DNA from: Mytilus californianus
Lineage: Eukaryota > Mollusca > Bivalvia > Mytilida > Mytilidae
Direction of reading: 5' to 3'
Assembly: GCF_021869535.1 (NCBI RefSeq)
Contig: NW_026262712.1
Location: 70,740,736-70,804,735 of the forward strand
Length of the DNA: 64,000 nucleotides
The position numbers were made by a program, and so were the translations under genes. Of the stretch, positions 32,801 to 46,444 are shown piece after piece. The notes below the pieces were generated by a model that saw nothing but the letters and a program-made list of their open reading frames with translations, did not search any database and had not been told where the DNA came from. How positions within the stretch are numbered: position 1 is the first letter of the stretch; each line of letters opens with the position of its first letter.

Positions 32801-35800
32801 CAAAATTGACACTAATTTGTCCCTTTATATCTCAGCACCCAAATAAATGCTTCAATTCAAGCCTAGTTAGAGTCCTGGATCAGATCAAGCTTTTATAGAT
32901 AGAATTATAAGTAATTGCTTCGATAAAACACTTCTTGCATGTCAATTAAGAGAATATCCTCGTTCAGAAACGAGATTTAAAGAGGTTCTTTTCATTAAAA
33001 ACAGGGTTTGCGCATCTAAGAATTGGCGGTATTGTGTCAAACATCTTTTTCAATGGTTAAACTGTTCCTGAGATGTCTATAACATGTATAGGTGCCAATA
33101 AAAATATACAATTTGTCAGAAGTGGGATTCGAACCCACGCCTGGAGAACCAGACTGCGACCTGAACGCAGCGCCTTAGACCACTCGGCCATCCTGACAAG
33201 ACATCAAAATTGACACTAATTTGTCCCTTTATATCTCAGCACCCAAATAAATGCTTCAATTCAAGCCTAGTTAGAGTCCTGGATCAGATCAAGCTTTTAT
33301 AGATAGAATTATAAGTAATTGCTTCGATAAAACACTTCTTGCATGTCAATTAAGAGAATATCCTCGTTCAGAAACGAGATTTAAAGAGGTTCTTTTCATT
33401 AAAAACAGGGTTTGCGCATCTAAGAATTGGCGGTATTGTGTCAAACATCTTTTTCAATGGTTAAACTGTTCCTGAGATGTCTATAACATGTATAGGTGCC
33501 AATAAAAATATACAATTTGTCAGAAGTGGGATTCGAACCCACGCCTGGAGAACCAGACTGCGACCTGAACGCAGCGCCTTAGACCACTCGGCCATCCTGA
33601 CAAGACATCAAAATTGACACTAATTTGTCCCTTTATATCTCAGCACCCAGATAAATGCTTCAATTCAAGCCTAGTTAGAGTCCTGGATCAGATCAAGCTT
33701 TTATAGATAGAATTATAAGTAATTGCTTCGATAAAACACTTCTTGCATGTCAATTAAGAGAATATCCTCGTTCAGAAACGAGATTTAAAGAGGTTCTTTT
33801 CATTAAAAACAGGGTTTGCGCATCTAAGAATTGGCGGTATTGTGTCAAACATCTTTTTCAATGGTTAAACTGTTCCTGAGATGTCTATAACATGTATAGG
33901 TGCCAATAAAAATATACAATTTGTCAGAAGTGGGATTCGAACCCACGCCTGGAGAACCAGACTGCGACCTGAACGCAGCGCCTTAGACCACTCGGCCATC
34001 CTGACAAGACATCAAAATTGACACTAATTTGTCCCTTTATATCTCAGCACCCAAATAAATGCTTCAATTCAAGCCTAGTTAGAGTCCTGGATCAGATCAA
34101 GCTTTTATAGATAGAATTATAAGTAATTGCTTCGATAAAACACTTCTTGCATGTCAATTAAGAGAATATCCTCGTTCAGAAACGAGATTTAAAGAGGTTC
34201 TTTTCATTAAAAACAGGGTTTGCGCATCTAAGAATTGGCGGTATTGTGTCAAACATCTTTTTCAATGGTTAAACTGTTCCTGAGATGTCTATAACATGTA
34301 TAGGTGCCAATAAAAATATACAATTTGTCAGAAGTGGGATTCGAACCCACGCCTGGAGAACCAGACTGCGACCTGAACGCAGCGCCTTAGACCACTCGGC
34401 CATCCTGACAAGACATCACAATTGACACTAATTTGTCCCTTTATATCTCAGCACCCAAATAAATGCTTCAATTCAAGCCTAGTTAGAGTCCTGGATCAGA
34501 TCAAGCTTTTATAGATAGAATTATAAGTAATTGCTTCGATAAAACACTTCTTGCATGTCAATTAAGAGAATATCCTCGTTCAGAAACGAGATTTAAAGAG
34601 GTTCTTTTCATTAAAAACAGGGTTTGCGCATCTAAGAATTGGCGGTATTGTGTCAAACATCTTTTTCAATGGTTAAACTGTTCCTGAGATGTCTATAACA
34701 TGTATAGGTGCCAATAAAAATATACAATTTGTCAGAAGTGGGATTCGAACCCACGCCTGGAGAACCAGACTGCGACCTGAACGCAGCGCCTTAGACCACT
34801 CGGCCATCCTGACAAGACATCAAAATTGACACTAATGTGTCCCTTTATATCTCAGCACCCAAATAAATGCTTCAATTCAAGCCTAGTTAGAGTCCTGGAT
34901 CAGATCAAGCTTTTATAGATAGAATTATAAGTAATTGCTTCGATAAAACACTTCTTGCATGTCAATTAAGAGAATATCCTCGTTCAGAAACGAGATTTAA
35001 AGAGGTTCTTTTCATTAAAAACAGGGTTTGCGCATCTAAGAATTGGCGGTATTGTGTCAAACATCTTTTTCAATGGTTAAACTGTTCCTGAGATGTCTAT
35101 AACATGTATAGGTGCCAATAAAAATATACAATTTGTCAGAAGTGGGATTCGAACCCACGCCTGGAGAACCAGACTGCGACCTGAACGCAGCGCCTTAGAC
35201 CACTCGGCCATCCTGACAAGACATCAAAATTGACACTAATTTGTCCCTTTATATCTCAGCACCCAAATAAATGCTTCAATTCAAGCCTAGTTAGAGTCCT
35301 GGATCAGATCAAGCTTTTATAGATAGAATTATAAGTAATTGCTTCGATAAAACACTTCTTGCATGTCAATTAAGAGAATATCCTCGTTCAGAAACGAGAT
35401 TTAAAGAGGTTCTTTTCATTAAAAACAGGGTTTGCGCATCTAAGAATTGGCGGTATTGTGTCAAACATCTTTTTCAATGGTTAAACTGTTCCTGAGATGT
35501 CTATAACATGTATAGGTGCCAATAAAAATATACAATTTGTCAGAAGTGGGATTCGAACCCACGCCTGGAGAACCAGACTGCGACCTGAACGCAGCGCCTT
35601 AGACCACTCGGCCATCCTGACAAGACATCAAAATTGACACTAATTTGTCCCTTTATATCTCAGCACCCAAATAAATGCTTCAATTCAAGCCTAGTTAGAG
35701 TCCTGGATCAGATCAAGCTTTTATAGATAGAATTATAAGTAATTGCTTCGATAAAACACTTCTTGCATGTCAATTAAGAGAATATCCTCGTTCAGAAACG

Positions 35801-38800
35801 AGATTTAAAGAGGTTCTTTTCATTAAAAACAGGGTTTGCGCATCTAAGAATTGGCGGTATTGTGTCAAACATCTTTTTCAATGGTTAAACTGTTCCTGAG
35901 ATGTCTATAACATGTATAGGTGCCAATAAAAATATACAATTTGTCAGAAGTGGGATTCGAACCCACGCCTGGAGAACCAGACTGCGACCTGAACGCAGCG
36001 CCTTAGACCACTCGGCCATCCTGACAAGACATCAAAATTGACACTAATTTGTCCCTTTATATCTCAGCACCCAAATAAATGCTTCAATTCAAGCCTAGTT
36101 AGAGTCCTGGATCAGATCAAGCTTTTATAGATAGAATTATAAGTAATTGCTTCGATAAAACACTTCTTGCATGTCAATTAAGAGAATATCCTCGTTCAGA
36201 AACGAGATTTAAAGAGGTTCTTTTCATTAAAAACAGGGTTTGCGCATCTAAGAATTGGCGGTATTGTGTCAAACATCTTTTTCAATGGTTAAACTGTTCC
36301 TGAGATGTCTATAACATGTATAGGTGCCAATAAAAATATACAATTTGTCAGAAGTGGGATTCGAACCCACGCCTGGAGAACCAGACTGCGACCTGAACGC
36401 AGCGCCTTAGACCACTCGGCCATCCTGACAAGACATCAAAATTGACACTAATTTGTCCCTTTATATCTCAGCACCCAGATAAATGCTTCAATTCAAGCCT
36501 AGTTAGAGTCCTGGATCAGATCAAGCTTTTATAGATAGAATTATAAGTAATTGCTTCGATAAAACACTTCTTGCATGTCAATTAAGAGAATATCCTCGTT
36601 CAGAAACGAGATTTAAAGAGGTTCTTTTCATTAAAAACAGGGTTTGCGCATCTAAGAATTGGCGGTATTGTGTCAAACATCTTTTTCAATGGTTAAACTG
36701 TTCCTGAGATGTCTATAACATGTATAGGTGCCAATAAAAATATACAATTTGTCAGAAGTGGGATTCGAACCCACGCCTGGAGAACCAGACTGCGACCTGA
36801 ACGCAGCGCCTTAGACCACTCGGCCATCCTGACAAGACATCAAAATTGACACTAATTTGTCCCTTTATATCTCAGCACCCAAATAAATGCTTCAATTCAA
36901 GCCTAGTTAGAGTCCTGGATCAGATCAAGCTTTTATAGATAGAATTATAAGTAATTGCTTCGATAAAACACTTCTTGCATGTCAATTAAGAGAATATCCT
37001 CGTTCAGAAACGAGATTTAAAGAGGTTCTTTTCATTAAAAACAGGGTTTGCGCATCTAAGAATTGGCGGTATTGTGTCAAACATCTTTTTCAATGGTTAA
37101 ACTGTTCCTGAGATGTCTATAACATGTATAGGTGCCAATAAAAATATACAATTTGTCAGAAGTGGGATTCGAACCCACGCCTGGAGAACCAGACTGCGAC
37201 CTGAACGCAGCGCCTTAGACCACTCGGCCATCCTGACAAGACATCACAATTGACACTAATTTGTCCCTTTATATCTCAGCACCCAAATAAATGCTTCAAT
37301 TCAAGCCTAGTTAGAGTCCTGGATCAGATCAAGCTTTTATAGATAGAATTATAAGTAATTGCTTCGATAAAACACTTCTTGCATGTCAATTAAGAGAATA
37401 TCCTCGTTCAGAAACGAGATTTAAAGAGGTTCTTTTCATTAAAAACAGGGTTTGCGCATCTAAGAATTGGCGGTATTGTGTCAAACATCTTTTTCAATGG
37501 TTAAACTGTTCCTGAGATGTCTATAACATGTATAGGTGCCAATAAAAATATACAATTTGTCAGAAGTGGGATTCGAACCCACGCCTGGAGAACCAGACTG
37601 CGACCTGAACGCAGCGCCTTAGACCACTCGGCCATCCTGACAAGACATCAAAATTGACACTAATGTGTCCCTTTATATCTCAGCACCCAAATAAATGCTT
37701 CAATTCAAGCCTAGTTAGAGTCCTGGATCAGATCAAGCTTTTATAGATAGAATTATAAGTAATTGCTTCGATAAAACACTTCTTGCATGTCAATTAAGAG
37801 AATATCCTCGTTCAGAAACGAGATTTAAAGAGGTTCTTTTCATTAAAAACAGGGTTTGCGCATCTAAGAATTGGCGGTATTGTGTCAAACATCTTTTTCA
37901 ATGGTTAAACTGTTCCTGAGATGTCTATAACATGTATAGGTGCCAATAAAAATATACAATTTGTCAGAAGTGGGATTCGAACCCACGCCTGGAGAACCAG
38001 ACTGCGACCTGAACGCAGCGCCTTAGACCACTCGGCCATCCTGACAAGACATCAAAATTGACACTAATTTGTCCCTTTATATCTCAGCACCCAAATAAAT
38101 GCTTCAATTCAAGCCTAGTTAGAGTCCTGGATCAGATCAAGCTTTTATAGATAGAATTATAAGTAATTGCTTCGATAAAACACTTCTTGCATGTCAATTA
38201 AGAGAATATCCTCGTTCAGAAACGAGATTTAAAGAGGTTCTTTTCATTAAAAACAGGGTTTGCGCATCTAAGAATTGGCGGTATTGTGTCAAACATCTTT
38301 TTCAATGGTTAAACTGTTCCTGAGATGTCTATAACATGTATAGGTGCCAATAAAAATATACAATTTGTCAGAAGTGGGATTCGAACCCACGCCTGGAGAA
38401 CCAGACTGCGACCTGAACGCAGCGCCTTAGACCACTCGGCCATCCTGACAAGACATCAAAATTGACACTAATTTGTCCCTTTATATCTCAGCACCCAAAT
38501 AAATGCTTCAATTCAAGCCTAGTTAGAGTCCTGGATCAGATCAAGCTTTTATAGATAGAATTATAAGTAATTGCTTCGATAAAACACTTCTTGCATGTCA
38601 ATTAAGAGAATATCCTCGTTCAGAAACGAGATTTAAAGAGGTTCTTTTCATTAAAAACAGGGTTTGCGCATCTAAGAATTGGCGGTATTGTGTCAAACAT
38701 CTTTTTCAATGGTTAAACTGTTCCTGAGATGTCTATAACATGTATAGGTGCCAATAAAAATATACAATTTGTCAGAAGTGGGATTCGAACCCACGCCTGG

Positions 38801-39661
38801 AGAACCAGACTGCGACCTGAACGCAGCGCCTTAGACCACTCGGCCATCCTGACAAGACATCAAAATTGACACTAATTTGTCCCTTTATATCTCAGCACCC
38901 AAATAAATGCTTCAATTCAAGCCTAGTTAGAGTCCTGGATCAGATCAAGCTTTTATAGATAGAATTATAAGTAATTGCTTCGATAAAACACTTCTTGCAT
39001 GTCAATTAAGAGAATATCCTCGTTCAGAAACGAGATTTAAAGAGGTTCTTTTCATTAAAAACAGGGTTTGCGCATCTAAGAATTGGCGGTATTGTGTCAA
39101 ACATCTTTTTCAATGGTTAAACTGTTCCTGAGATGTCTATAACATGTATAGGTGCCAATAAAAATATACAATTTGTCAGAAGTGGGATTCGAACCCACGC
39201 CTGGAGAACCAGACTGCGACCTGAACGCAGCGCCTTAGACCACTCGGCCATCCTGACAAGACATCAAAATTGACACTAATTTGTCCCTTTATATCTCAGC
39301 ACCCAAATAAATGCTTCAATTCAAGCCTAGTTAGAGTCCTGGATCAGATCAAGCTTTTATAGATAGAATTATAAGTAATTGCTTCGATAAAACACTTCTT
39401 GCATGTCAATTAAGAGAATATCCTCGTTCAGAAACGAGATTTAAAGAGGTTCTTTTCATTAAAAACAGGGTTTGCGCATCTAAGAATTGGCGGTATTGTG
39501 TCAAACATCTTTTTCAATGGTTAAACTGTTCCTGAGATGTCTATAACATGTATAGGTGCCAATAAAAATATACAATTTGTCAGAAGTGGGATTCGAACCC
39601 ACGCCTGGAGAACCAGACTGCGACCTGAACGCAGCGCCTTAGACCACTCGGCCATCCTGAC
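29882..39661 (-). tRNA. 25 consensus tRNA-Leu(CAG) genes, every 404 bp from 29882
   Basis: Starts are 29882+404n, n = 0-24, last gene 39578-39661. I found no change inside the tRNA part. Spacer alleles CCCAGATA, CATCACAATT and AATGTGTCC recur in this run in an ordered way. Confidence 0.92.
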
Positions 39662-39981
39662 AAGACATCAAAATTGACACTAATTTGTCCCTTTATATCT
39701 CAGCACCCAAATAAATGCTTCAATTCAAGCCTAGTTAGAGTCCTGGATCAGATCAAGCTTTTATAGATAGAATTATAAGTAATTGCTTCGATAAAACACT
39801 TCTTGCATGTCAATTAAGAGAATATCCTCGTTCAGAAACGAGATTTAAAGAGGTTCTTTTCATTAAAAACAGGGTTTGCGCATCTAAGAATTGGCGGTAT
39901 TGTGTCAAACATCTTTTTCAATGGTTAAACTGTTCCTGAGATGTCTATAACATGTATAGGTGCCAATAAAAATATACAATT

Positions 39982-40064
39982 TGTCAGAAGTGGGATTCGA
40001 ACCCACGCCTGGAGAACCAGACTGCGACCTGAACGCAGCGCCTTAGACCACTCGGCCATCCTGC
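39982..40064 (-). tRNA. tRNA-Leu(CAG) with damaged acceptor stem, likely pseudogene
   Basis: The 5' end has lost one base (T2), and the base before nt 1 is changed T to C. The first two acceptor pairs then become C-C and G-A if the stem keeps register. Promoter boxes are intact, so it could be transcribed yet processed and charged poorly. Confidence 0.85.
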
Positions 40065-40384
40065 GAGACATCAAAATTGACACTAATTTGTCCCTTTATA
40101 TCTCAGCACCCAGATAAATGCTTCAATTCAAGCCTAGTTAGAGTCCTGGATCAGATCAAGCTTTTATAGATAGAATTATAAGTAATTGCTTCGATAAAAC
40201 ACTTCTTGCATGTCAATTAAGAGAATATCCTCGTTCAGAAACGAGATTTAAAGAGGTTCTTTTCATTAAAAACAGGGTTTGCGCATCTAAGAATTGGCGG
40301 TATTGTGTCAAACATCTTTTTCAATGGTTAAACTGTTCCTGAGATGTCTATAACATGTATAGGTGCCAATAAAAATATACAATT

Positions 40385-40468
40385 TGTCAGAAGTGGGATT
40401 CGAACCCACGCCTGGAGAACCAGACTGCGACCTGAACGCAGCGCCTTAGACCACTCGGCCATCCTGAC
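40385..40468 (-). tRNA. tRNA-Leu(CAG), consensus
   Basis: Matches the reference; first gene after the one-base phase shift at 40064. Confidence 0.94.
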
Positions 40469-40788
40469 AAGACATCAAAATTGACACTAATTTGTCCCTT
40501 TATATCTCAGCACCCAAATAAATGCTTCAATTCAAGCCTAGTTAGAGTCCTGGATCAGATCAAGCTTTTATAGATAGAATTATAAGTAATTGCTTCGATA
40601 AAACACTTCTTGCATGTCAATTAAGAGAATATCCTCGTTCAGAAACGAGATTTAAAGAGGTTCTTTTCATTAAAAACAGGGTTTGCGCATCTAAGAATTG
40701 GCGGTATTGTGTCAAACATCTTTTTCAATGGTTAAACTGTTCCTGAGATGTCTATAACATGTATAGGTGCCAATAAAAATATACAATT

Positions 40789-40872
40789 TGTCAGAAGTGG
40801 GATTCGAACCCACGCCTGGAGAACCAGACTGCGACCTGAACGCAGCGCCTTAGACCAATCGGCCATCCTGAC
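40789..40872 (-). tRNA. tRNA-Leu(CAG), D-loop variant (nt 15 G>T)
   Basis: The same conserved site as in 29478-29561 but changed to a pyrimidine, which should disturb the Levitt pair. Followed by the CATCACAATT allele. Confidence 0.87.
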
Positions 40873-41192
40873 AAGACATCACAATTGACACTAATTTGTC
40901 CCTTTATATCTCAGCACCCAAATAAATGCTTCAATTCAAGCCTAGTTAGAGTCCTGGATCAGATCAAGCTTTTATAGATAGAATTATAAGTAATTGCTTC
41001 GATAAAACACTTCTTGCATGTCAATTAAGAGAATATCCTCGTTCAGAAACGAGATTTAAAGAGGTTCTTTTCATTAAAAACAGGGTTTGCGCATCTAAGA
41101 ATTGGCGGTATTGTGTCAAACATCTTTTTCAATGGTTAAACTGTTCCTGAGATGTCTATAACATGTATAGGTGCCAATAAAAATATACAATT

Positions 41193-44100
41193 TGTCAGAA
41201 GTGGGATTCGAACCCACGCCTGGAGAACCAGACTGCGACCTGAACGCAGCGCCTTAGACCACTCGGCCATCCTGACAAGACATCAAAATTGACACTAATT
41301 TGTCCCTTTATATCTCAGCACCCAAATAAATGCTTCAATTCAAGCCTAGTTAGAGTCCTGGATCAGATCAAGCTTTTATAGATAGAATTATAAGTAATTG
41401 CTTCGATAAAACACTTCTTGCATGTCAATTAAGAGAATATCCTCGTTCAGAAACGAGATTTAAAGAGGTTCTTTTCATTAAAAACAGGGTTTGCGCATCT
41501 AAGAATTGGCGGTATTGTGTCAAACATCTTTTTCAATGGTTAAACTGTTCCTGAGATGTCTATAACATGTATAGGTGCCAATAAAAATATACAATTTGTC
41601 AGAAGTGGGATTCGAACCCACGCCTGGAGAACCAGACTGCGACCTGAACGCAGCGCCTTAGACCACTCGGCCATCCTGACAAGACATCAAAATTGACACT
41701 AATTTGTCCCTTTATATCTCAGCACCCAAATAAATGCTTCAATTCAAGCCTAGTTAGAGTCCTGGATCAGATCAAGCTTTTATAGATAGAATTATAAGTA
41801 ATTGCTTCGATAAAACACTTCTTGCATGTCAATTAAGAGAATATCCTCGTTCAGAAACGAGATTTAAAGAGGTTCTTTTCATTAAAAACAGGGTTTGCGC
41901 ATCTAAGAATTGGCGGTATTGTGTCAAACATCTTTTTCAATGGTTAAACTGTTCCTGAGATGTCTATAACATGTATAGGTGCCAATAAAAATATACAATT
42001 TGTCAGAAGTGGGATTCGAACCCACGCCTGGAGAACCAGACTGCGACCTGAACGCAGCGCCTTAGACCACTCGGCCATCCTGACAAGACATCAAAATTGA
42101 CACTAATTTGTCCCTTTATACCTCAGCACCCAAATAAATGCTTCAATTCAAGCCTAGTTAGAGTCCTGGATCAGATCAAGCTTTTATAGATAGAATTATA
42201 AGTAATTGCTTCGATAAAACACTTCTTGCATGTCAATTAAGAGAATATCCTCGTTCAGAAACGAGATTTAAAGAGGTTCTTTTCATTAAAAACAGGGTTT
42301 GCGCATCTAAGAATTGGCGGTATTGTGTCAAACATCTTTTTCAATGGTTAAACTGTTCCTGAGATGTCTATAACATGTATAGGTGCCAATAAAAATATAC
42401 AATTTGTCAGAAGTGGGATTCGAACCCACGCCTGGAGAACCAGACTGCGACCTGAACGCAGCGCCTTAGACCACTCGGCCATCCTGACAAGACATCAAAA
42501 TTGACACTAATTTGTCCCTTTATATCTCAGCACCCAAATAAATGCTTCAATTCAAGCCTAGTTAGAGTCCTGGATCAGATCAAGCTTTTATAGATAGAAT
42601 TATAAGTAATTGCTTCGATAAAACACTTCTTGCATGTCAATTAAGAGAATATCCTCGTTCAGAAACGAGATTTAAAGAGGTTCTTTTCATTAAAAACAGG
42701 GTTTGCGCATCTAAGAATTGGCGGTATTGTGTCAAACATCTTTTTCAATGGTTAAACTGTTCCTGAGATGTCTATAACATGTATAGGTGCCAATAAAAAT
42801 ATACAATTTGTCAGAAGTGGGATTCGAACCCACGCCTGGAGAACCAGACTGCGACCTGAACGCAGCGCCTTAGACCACTCGGCCATCCTGACAAGACATC
42901 AAAATTGACACTAATTTGTCCCTTTATATCTCAGCACCCAAATAAATGCTTCAATTCAAGCCTAGTTAGAGTCCTGGATCAGATCAAGCTTTTATAGATA
43001 GAATTATAAGTAATTGCTTCGATAAAACACTTCTTGCATGTCAATTAAGAGAATATCCTCGTTCAGAAACGAGATTTAAAGAGGTTCTTTTCATTAAAAA
43101 CAGGGTTTGCGCATCTAAGAATTGGCGGTATTGTGTCAAACATCTTTTTCAATGGTTAAACTGTTCCTGAGATGTCTATAACATGTATAGGTGCCAATAA
43201 AAATATACAATTTGTCAGAAGTGGGATTCGAACCCACGCCTGGAGAACCAGACTGCGACCTGAACGCAGCGCCTTAGACCACTCGGCCATCCTGACAAGA
43301 CATCAAACTTGACACTAATTTGTCCCTTTATATCTCAGCACCCAAATAAATGCTTCAATTCAAGCCTAGTTAGAGTCCTGGATCAGATCAAGCTTTTATA
43401 GATAGAATTATAAGTAATTGCTTCGATAAAACACTTCTTGCATGTCAATTAAGAGAATATCCTCGTTCAGAAACGAGATTTAAAGAGGTTCTTTTCATTA
43501 AAAACAGGGTTTGCGCATCTAAGAATTGGCGGTATTGTGTCAAACATCTTTTTCAATGGTTAAACTGTTCCTGAGATGTCTATAACATGTATAGGTGCCA
43601 ATAAAAATATACAATTTGTCAGAAGTGGGATTCGAACCCACGCCTGGAGAACCAGACTGCGACCTGAACGCAGCGCCTTAGACCACTCGGCCATCCTGAC
43701 AAGACATCAAAATTGACACTAATTTGTCCCTTTATATCTCAGCACCCAAATAAATGCTTCAATTCAAGCCTAGTTAGAGTCCTGGATCAGATCAAGCTTT
43801 TATAGATAGAATTATAAGTAATTGCTTCGATAAAACACTTCTTGCATGTCAATTAAGAGAATATCCTCGTTCAGAAACGAGATTTAAAGAGGTTCTTTTC
43901 ATTAAAAACAGGGTTTGCGCATCTAAGAATTGGCGGTATTGTGTCAAACATCTTTTTCAATGGTTAAACTGTTCCTGAGATGTCTATAACATGTATAGGT
44001 GCCAATAAAAATATACAATTTGTCAGAAGTGGGATTCGAACCCACGCCTGGAGAACCAGACTGCGACCTGAACGCAGCGCCTTAGACCACTCGGCCATCC

Positions 44101-44912
44101 TGACAAGACATCAAACTTGACACTAATTTGTCCCTTTATATCTCAGCACCCAAATAAATGCTTCAATTCAAGCCTAGTTAGAGTCCTGGATCAGATCAAG
44201 CTTTTATAGATAGAATTATAAGTAATTGCTTCGATAAAACACTTCTTGCATGTCAATTAAGAGAATATCCTCGTTCAGAAACGAGATTTAAAGAGGTTCT
44301 TTTCATTAAAAACAGGGTTTGCGCATCTAAGAATTGGCGGTATTGTGTCAAACATCTTTTTCAATGGTTAAACTGTTCCTGAGATGTCTATAACATGTAT
44401 AGGTGCCAATAAAAATATACAATTTGTCAGAAGTGGGATTCGAACCCACGCCTGGAGAACCAGACTGCGACCTGAACGCAGCGCCTTAGACCACTCGGCC
44501 ATCCTGACAAGACATCAAAATTGACACTAATTTGTCCCTTTATATCTCAGCACCCAAATAAATGCTTCAATTCAAGCCTAGTTAGAGTCCTGGATCAGAT
44601 CAAGCTTTTATAGATAGAATTATAAGTAATTGCTTCGATAAAACACTTCTTGCATGTCAATTAAGAGAATATCCTCGTTCAGAAACGAGATTTAAAGAGG
44701 TTCTTTTCATTAAAAACAGGGTTTGCGCATCTAAGAATTGGCGGTATTGTGTCAAACATCTTTTTCAATGGTTAAACTGTTCCTGAGATGTCTATAACAT
44801 GTATAGGTGCCAATAAAAATATACAATTTGTCAGAAGTGGGATTCGAACCCACGCCTGGAGAACCAGACTGCGACCTGAACGCAGCGCCTTAGACCACTC
44901 GGCCATCCTGAC
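41193..44912 (-). tRNA. ten consensus tRNA-Leu(CAG) genes, every 404 bp from 41193
   Basis: Starts are 41193+404n, n = 0-9. The AAACTTG spacer allele follows the 6th, 8th and 10th genes, an alternate-unit pattern. Confidence 0.93.
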
Positions 44913-45232
44913 AAGACATCAAACTTGACACTAATTTGTCCCTTTATATCTCAGCACCCAAATAAATGCTTCAATTCAAGCCTAGTTAGAGTCCTGGATC
45001 AGATCAAGCTTTTATAGATAGAATTATAAGTAATTGCTTCGATAAAACACTTCTTGCATGTCAATTAAGAGAATATCCTCGTTCAGAAACGAGATTTAAA
45101 GAGGTTCTTTTCATTAAAAACAGGGTTTGCGCATCTAAGAATTGGCGGTATTGTGTCAAACATCTTTTTCAATGGTTAAACTGTTCCTGAGATGTCTATA
45201 ACATGTATAGGTGCCAATAAAAATATACAATT

Positions 45233-45316
45233 TGTCAGAAGTGGGATTCGAACGCACGCCTGGAGAACCAGACTGCGACCTGAACGCAGCGCCTTAGACC
45301 ACTCGGCCATCCTGAC
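45233..45316 (-). tRNA. tRNA-Leu(CAG) with B-box mutation (nt 63 G>C)
   Basis: Sprinzl 52 is C, giving a C-C clash in the T stem and altering the first base of the B box. Likely poorly expressed or folded. Confidence 0.87.
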
Positions 45317-45636
45317 AAGACATCAAAATTGACACTAATTTGTCCCTTTATATCTCAGCACCCAAATAAATGCTTCAATTCAAGCCTAGTTAGAGTCCTG
45401 GATCAGATCAAGCTTTTATAGATAGAATTATAAGTAATTGCTTCGATAAAACACTTCTTGCATGTCAATTAAGAGAATATCCTCGTTCAGAAACGAGATT
45501 TAAAGAGGTTCTTTTCATTAAAAACAGGGTTTGCGCATCTAAGAATTGGCGGTATTGTGTCAAACATCTTTTTCAATGGTTAAACTGTTCCTGAGATGTC
45601 TATAACATGTATAGGTGCCAATAAAAATATACAATT

Positions 45637-45720
45637 TGTCAGAAGTGGGATTCGAACCCACGCCTGGAGAACCAGACTGCGACCTGAACGCAGCGCCTTA
45701 GACCACTCGGCCATCCTGAC
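45637..45720 (-). tRNA. tRNA-Leu(CAG), consensus
   Basis: Matches the reference; lies between two nt-63 variants. Confidence 0.94.
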
Positions 45721-46040
45721 AAGACATCAAAATTGACACTAATTTGTCCCTTTATATCTCAGCACCCAAATAAATGCTTCAATTCAAGCCTAGTTAGAGT
45801 CCTGGATCAGATCAAGCTTTTATAGATAGAATTATAAGTAATTGCTTCGATAAAACACTTCTTGCATGTCAATTAAGAGAATATCCTCGTTCAGAAACGA
45901 GATTTAAAGAGGTTCTTTTCATTAAAAACAGGGTTTGCGCATCTAAGAATTGGCGGTATTGTGTCAAACATCTTTTTCAATGGTTAAACTGTTCCTGAGA
46001 TGTCTATAACATGTATAGGTGCCAATAAAAATATACAATT

Positions 46041-46124
46041 TGTCAGAAGTGGGATTCGAACGCACGCCTGGAGAACCAGACTGCGACCTGAACGCAGCGC
46101 CTTAGACCACTCGGCCATCCTGAC
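46041..46124 (-). tRNA. tRNA-Leu(CAG) with B-box mutation (nt 63 G>C)
   Basis: Same change as 45233, two units later, continuing the dimeric pattern. Confidence 0.87.
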
Positions 46125-46444
46125 AAGACATCAAAATTGACACTAATTTGTCCCTTTATATCTCAGCACCCAAATAAATGCTTCAATTCAAGCCTAGTTA
46201 GAGTCCTGGATCAGATCAAGCTTTTATAGATAGAATTATAAGTAATTGCTTCGATAAAACACTTCTTGCATGTCAATTAAGAGAATATCCTCGTTCAGAA
46301 ACGAGATTTAAAGAGGTTCTTTTCATTAAAAACAGGGTTTGCGCATCTAAGAATTGGCGGTATTGTGTCAAACATCTTTTTCAATGGTTAAACTGTTCCT
46401 GAGATGTCTATAACATGTATAGGTGCCAATAAAAATATACAATT

